From CAVXEF01 sp963827315 (GTDB lineage Bacteria > Planctomycetota > Phycisphaerae > Sedimentisphaerales > Anaerobacaceae), in contig CAWHAL010000002.1 of NCBI GenBank assembly GCA_963827315.1, positions 496,001 through 560,000 of the forward strand: 64,000 bases of DNA, in the 5' to 3' direction. The position numbers were made by a program, and so were the translations under genes. Positions 61,146-64,000 of the stretch are shown piece by piece (within the stretch, counting starts at the first letter, position 1; every line of letters starts with the position of its first letter). The notes beneath the pieces are model-generated. The model saw only the letters and a list, made by a program, of their open reading frames with translations. It made no database searches and was not told where the DNA came from.

Positions 61146-62711
61146 TTAGAGTTCTGCTTTTATTTGCGGTTCTTCGCCGGCGTCTTTTCTTGCTACTAAT
61201 CTATTAATCGCATCGATGTACGCCCTTGCGCTTGCTTCGATGATGTCGGTCGAGATGCCTCTGCCGACATACATCCTGCCATCGGTCTTGATTTTCACGG
61301 TTGCTTCGCCGAGGGCCTCTTTGCCGCTTGTAACCGCTCGAATCGAATAACTCTCCAACTTCGGCGAGAAACCGGTCGCCTCTCGTATTGCCTCGTAAGC
61401 TGCATCGACAGGGCCGTCGCCCTCGGACTGTGCTTCTTTTATTTCGTCTTTGCTGCGAATCTTGACTATCGCCTTCGGACTTGTCCCCGTCTCTATCAGC
61501 ACCCGCAGATACTCCAGCTCGAACGTATGCTCGACTACCCGTACCTCATCATCAATAATCACAACGACGTCCTCATCGAATACCTCTTTTTTCTTGTCAG
61601 CTACCTGCAAAAATCTCTGATACGCCTGCTCAAGCTCGTCTTTAGTCAGTTTGTAACCCAGTTTTTTGCAGCGGTCGGCGAATCCGTGTCGGCCTGTATG
61701 CCTGCCCAAAACCATCCGCGAGCCAACTAAGCCGATGCTTTCGGGCGTCATAATCTCGTATGTCCTTCGCTCCTTGAGCACTCCGTCAACGTGGACGCCG
61801 GCCTCATGCGCAAAGGCGTTGGCGCCGACAATCGCCTTATTCGGCTGCACTACGAACCCTGTCAGGCGGGATACGAGCTGACTGGTGCGGTAAATCTCTC
61901 TGGTGTTGACGCTGGTCGTCAGTTCGTTTTCAGTGCCTTTGCCGAAGAAGTCGGCCCTTGTATGTATCGCCATAACAATCTCTTCGAGCGCTGCGTTGCC
62001 GGCTCGTTCACCGAGCCCGTTGACGGAGCACTCGACCTGGCGGGCGCCGTTTCGTACGCCTGTGAGTGAATTAGCGACCGCCATACCGAGGTCGTTGTGG
62101 CAGTGCGTACTTATTATGCATTTGTCGATTCCCGGAACCTTCTGTTTTAACTGGGCTATAATCTGCCCGTACTCGTAAGGCAGAATATATCCCACTGTGT
62201 CCGGAATATTCAGCGTAGTAGCGCCTGCTTCAATTGCCGCCGTCAGCACCTCAATCAGAAAGCTCATCTCGCTTCTGCAGGCGTCTTCCGGCGAGAATTC
62301 GACATCGTCGGTAAACGTCTTTGCGAACCTGACCGCCTCGGCCGCCATTTTCAGGACTTCGGCACTTGTTTTCTTGAGCTTATACTTCATATGAATCGGG
62401 CTGGTCGCGATGAATGTATGGATTCGTTTCTTTTTAGCCGGCGCAACGGCTTTGCCTGCCGATTCGATGTCTTTTTCATTTGCCCGCGCCAAGCCCGCTA
62501 TGGTCGGCCCGGCTACCTGCTCAGCTACGAGCTTAGTTGCCTCGAACTGTACCGGCGAGGAGACCGGAAAGCCGGCTTCGATTACATCAACGCCCAAAAT
62601 CGCGAGTTGCTTAGCGATTTCGAGCTTTTCGGCAATTGAAAGTGAAGCGCCCGGCGACTGTTCGCCGTCGCGTAAGGTGGTATCGAAAATTACGATTTTT
62701 TGCTTTGACAT
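61146..62711 (-). CDS. leuA: 2-isopropylmalate synthase
   Basis: First gene of the leucine operon: condenses acetyl-CoA with 2-oxoisovalerate. 521 residues with FDTTLRDGEQSPGASLS, the metal-binding HCHNDLGMAVANS, the VNGLGERAGNAALEEI motif, and a C-terminal leucine-feedback domain (about 395-505; ...SYSIRAVTSGKEALGEATVKIKTDGRMYVGRGISTDIIEASARAYIDAINRL). A family-D palindrome (62744-62758) sits in its leader 33 bp upstream of the ATG. Confidence 0.95.
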   Translation of the reverse strand: MSKQKIVIFDTTLRDGEQSPGASLSIAEKLEIAKQLAILGVDVIEAGFPVSSPVQFEATKLVAEQVAGPTIAGLARANEKDIESAGKAVAPAKKKRIHTFIATSPIHMKYKLKKTSAEVLKMAAEAVRFAKTFTDDVEFSPEDACRSEMSFLIEVLTAAIEAGATTLNIPDTVGYILPYEYGQIIAQLKQKVPGIDKCIISTHCHNDLGMAVANSLTGVRNGARQVECSVNGLGERAGNAALEEIVMAIHTRADFFGKGTENELTTSVNTREIYRTSQLVSRLTGFVVQPNKAIVGANAFAHEAGVHVDGVLKERRTYEIMTPESIGLVGSRMVLGRHTGRHGFADRCKKLGYKLTKDELEQAYQRFLQVADKKKEVFDEDVVVIIDDEVRVVEHTFELEYLRVLIETGTSPKAIVKIRSKDEIKEAQSEGDGPVDAAYEAIREATGFSPKLESYSIRAVTSGKEALGEATVKIKTDGRMYVGRGISTDIIEASARAYIDAINRLVARKDAGEEPQIKAEL

Positions 62712-62743
62712 CTTGGTTTTTCTCCGAAATTTTGCCTTACTTG

Positions 62744-62758
62744 TACGCCACAGGCGTA
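62744..62758. repeat. Palindromic repeat family D, copy 4
   Basis: TACGCC-ACA-GGCGTA in the leuA leader. Confidence 0.65.
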
Positions 62759-63024
62759 TTATGCCCTAAGTGGGGCAGAATTTCTACGAGTTTACGAAAA
62801 AAAGAAGAAATAGGATTTTTGTGGATGTAAGGGGATTTATTGCGCCTTGCGGCGCAAAAGCAACAAGCTGAGGCTAATGATAGCCCTGTGGGGATAACGA
62901 GTTATATAGTTTCCGCTCATAGTCAACCAATTATAGCAGACAGATAACCTTTTGCAAGTATTTTTTGTCGGGTAGGTGTATAGTCCGACGACCTGCCCCT
63001 TAGGGGCAGACCTTTTGGTTGTGA

Positions 63025-63050
63025 GATTCTTCGCTTCGCTCAGAATGACA
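63025..63050. repeat. GATTCTTCGCTTCGCTCAGAATGA-type repeat beside tRNA
   Basis: I recall TTCTTCGCTTCGCTCAGAAT phrases as interspersed repeats in environmental genomes. This copy begins two bases past the tRNA 3' end. Confidence 0.5.
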
Positions 63051-63052
63051 AA

Positions 63053-63124
63053 TGGGCCCGCAAGGATTTGAACCTTGGACCAATGGATTATGAGTCCACT
63101 GCTCTACCGCTGAGCTACGGGCCC
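63053..63124 (-). tRNA. tRNA with CAT anticodon (Met, or Ile2 if lysidine-modified)
   Basis: 72 nt. Acceptor stem GGGCCCG with CGGGCCC, D arm GCTCAGCGGTAGAGC, anticodon stem GTGGA/TCCAT around CTCATAA (anticodon CAT), T arm CAAGG/CCTTG around TTCAAAT, discriminator A, no encoded CCA. The TTGGTC variable region and acceptor stem recall tRNA-Ile2 as much as elongator Met, so the identity is open. A tyrosine recombinase gene ends 110 bp from its 5' side. Confidence 0.92.
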
Positions 63125-63233
63125 GTTAGGTAACTCTAACTACTTTCAGCATAACCACTTTCACCTGAAGCTGTCAATACTTTGCCCTTCCGAAACTCCT
63201 TAAAATGGGCCTTGGTGTCAGTTTTGGTGTCAG

Positions 63234-64000
63234 TCATTCCTTCCGCATTGCTCCGATGCTCTTTAGAATTCTGCCAGCCGAAGCAAGGTCGTCGGGGCGA
63301 ACGGCCAGATAATACTTCTGTGTGGTCGAGATGTCGGCGTGTCCAGCCAGTTGTTGCACAACTTGTATTGGCAGTTTCTGAGCCCAGTTAGTTATGGCGG
63401 ACCGCCGAAGGTCGTGGAGAGTGCAATCTTTCACGCCTGCCCGTCTTCGGATGGTATCAAAGTCCCTCAACAAGTTGTTTACAATGCTCGACTTCGGGTT
63501 CCAACATTCATCTTCCTGTCGCTGTCGAATCCACTTGAGCCGGGCAGCGGGGATAAAAATATAGGGGTGGCCAGCCGGGGGCTTCTGCTTGCATTTCGGC
63601 AAGGAATTTCACGCTCGCATCAGACATTGGAGCTACCCGCTTCTCACGGTCCTTTGGCTCCCAATCCAGCGTCTCCTTGGTTTCCCGTTTAGGGACGATG
63701 TGGATTTGCTGGTGCTCAAAATCGATGTCCGCCCAAGTGAGATTGAGAATCTCTCCTACCCTGAGGCCGCTGCCGTATGCCGTGGAGATCAATGCTTTCC
63801 ACCAAATATTCTTTGCTGCGCTCTCCAGTGCCAGGTATTCACCAACCGAGACATAATTCACAGGTTTCTGGCAAACCTTACGCCTTTTGATTCTCGCGAA
63901 AGGATTTTGGCCCTCGCGTAAGTTGAAAATACCTCTGAGAGTGCGAATGTCCTTGTTTACCGTCTCCAGACTGACGCCAGAAGCCATACGCTTTGCAACG
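63234..64000 (-). pseudogene. Tyrosine recombinase/integrase, frameshifted and cut by the window edge
   Basis: The protein is read in two frames. The upstream part (from beyond 64000 to about 63580) holds the first catalytic arginine (GSGLRVGEIL) and the beta-hairpin lysine (IVPKRETKE). The downstream part (about 63600 to 63234) holds HDLRRSA, AGHADISTT and the tyrosine in QKYYLAV. They join at a run of five G (63577-63581); one base more or less would restore a single protein. The frameshift may be a decayed gene or a base-calling error. The 5' end lies outside the window. Confidence 0.8.

Larger units (their letters stand above)
62712..63052. other. Leader and spacer upstream of leuA
   Basis: No gene is supported. 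It contains the family-D palindrome (62744-62758), a TTGCGCC-TTGC-GGCGCAA hairpin (62838-62856) and a GATTCTTCGCTTCGCTCAGA repeat (63025-63050) that touches the tRNA 3' end. No leucine-rich leader peptide or T-box was recognised. Confidence 0.55.

Noticed and set aside
63136..63237. 33-codon ORF (MTDTKTDTKAHFKEF...) overlapping the integrase stop
   Set aside because: It has an ATGA overlap but no family support and ends just before the tRNA; it may be former integrase tail or chance.

Overview
The window reads as chromosomal DNA of a planctomycete, most likely class Phycisphaerae (Sedimentisphaerales-like). I infer this from recalled family features: two PEP-CTERM proteins, secreted proteins with dockerin-like tails rich in D-F-A-x-x-A-x-x-W motifs, a LamG/beta-helix exoprotein, two ECF sigma modules with membrane-anchored partners, a PPi-type phosphofructokinase, and many dispersed palindromic repeats between and inside genes. 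No search was run, so the taxonomy is inference.

Layout. 1-7,200: panB, a repeat-rich spacer, a dockerin-tailed exoprotein coupled to an LptC-like protein, a Sua5-phosphatase fusion with rpiB, and a PilZ protein. 7,400-17,900: DUF985 cupin, membrane protein, trmB-hemL, a cysteine-less isochorismatase-like protein, a 1374-residue exoprotein, queA and a 63-residue protein. 18,000-23,200: two PEP-CTERM genes behind a near-consensus promoter, then dnaA and ftsY. 23,200-36,500: lipoprotein, pnuC, small exported protein, PPi-phosphofructokinase, addB-addA, a zinc-ribbon protein and an RNase HI-PurN fusion. 36,500-46,300: pilin-like protein, clpC, an RRM protein, a coiled-coil protein, a membrane sulfatase-fold protein, an ECF module and a small cupin. 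46,400-57,100: HD protein, purC with an adjacent methyltransferase, GH1 glycosidase, TPR glycosyltransferase-like protein, a second ECF module, DUF6485, MarC and a secreted protein. 57,100-64,000: TGS GTPase, the leuA-leuC-leuD-leuB operon, a CAT-anticodon tRNA and a frameshifted tyrosine recombinase cut by the window edge.

The most interesting signal is structural. Twice, a housekeeping gene (purC; the TGS GTPase) is followed by one accessory gene and then by a second, partial copy of the housekeeping gene's own 3' end. Each pair of copies shares a near-identical core of about 38 nt. This is the geometry left when an element integrates into a gene's 3' end and regenerates it, but the cargo is a single gene with no integrase. 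A second signal is a set of palindromic repeat families. Members lie between genes and also in frame inside trmB, addA, addB and an anti-sigma-like gene, and one lies directly in front of the RNase HI-PurN start codon.
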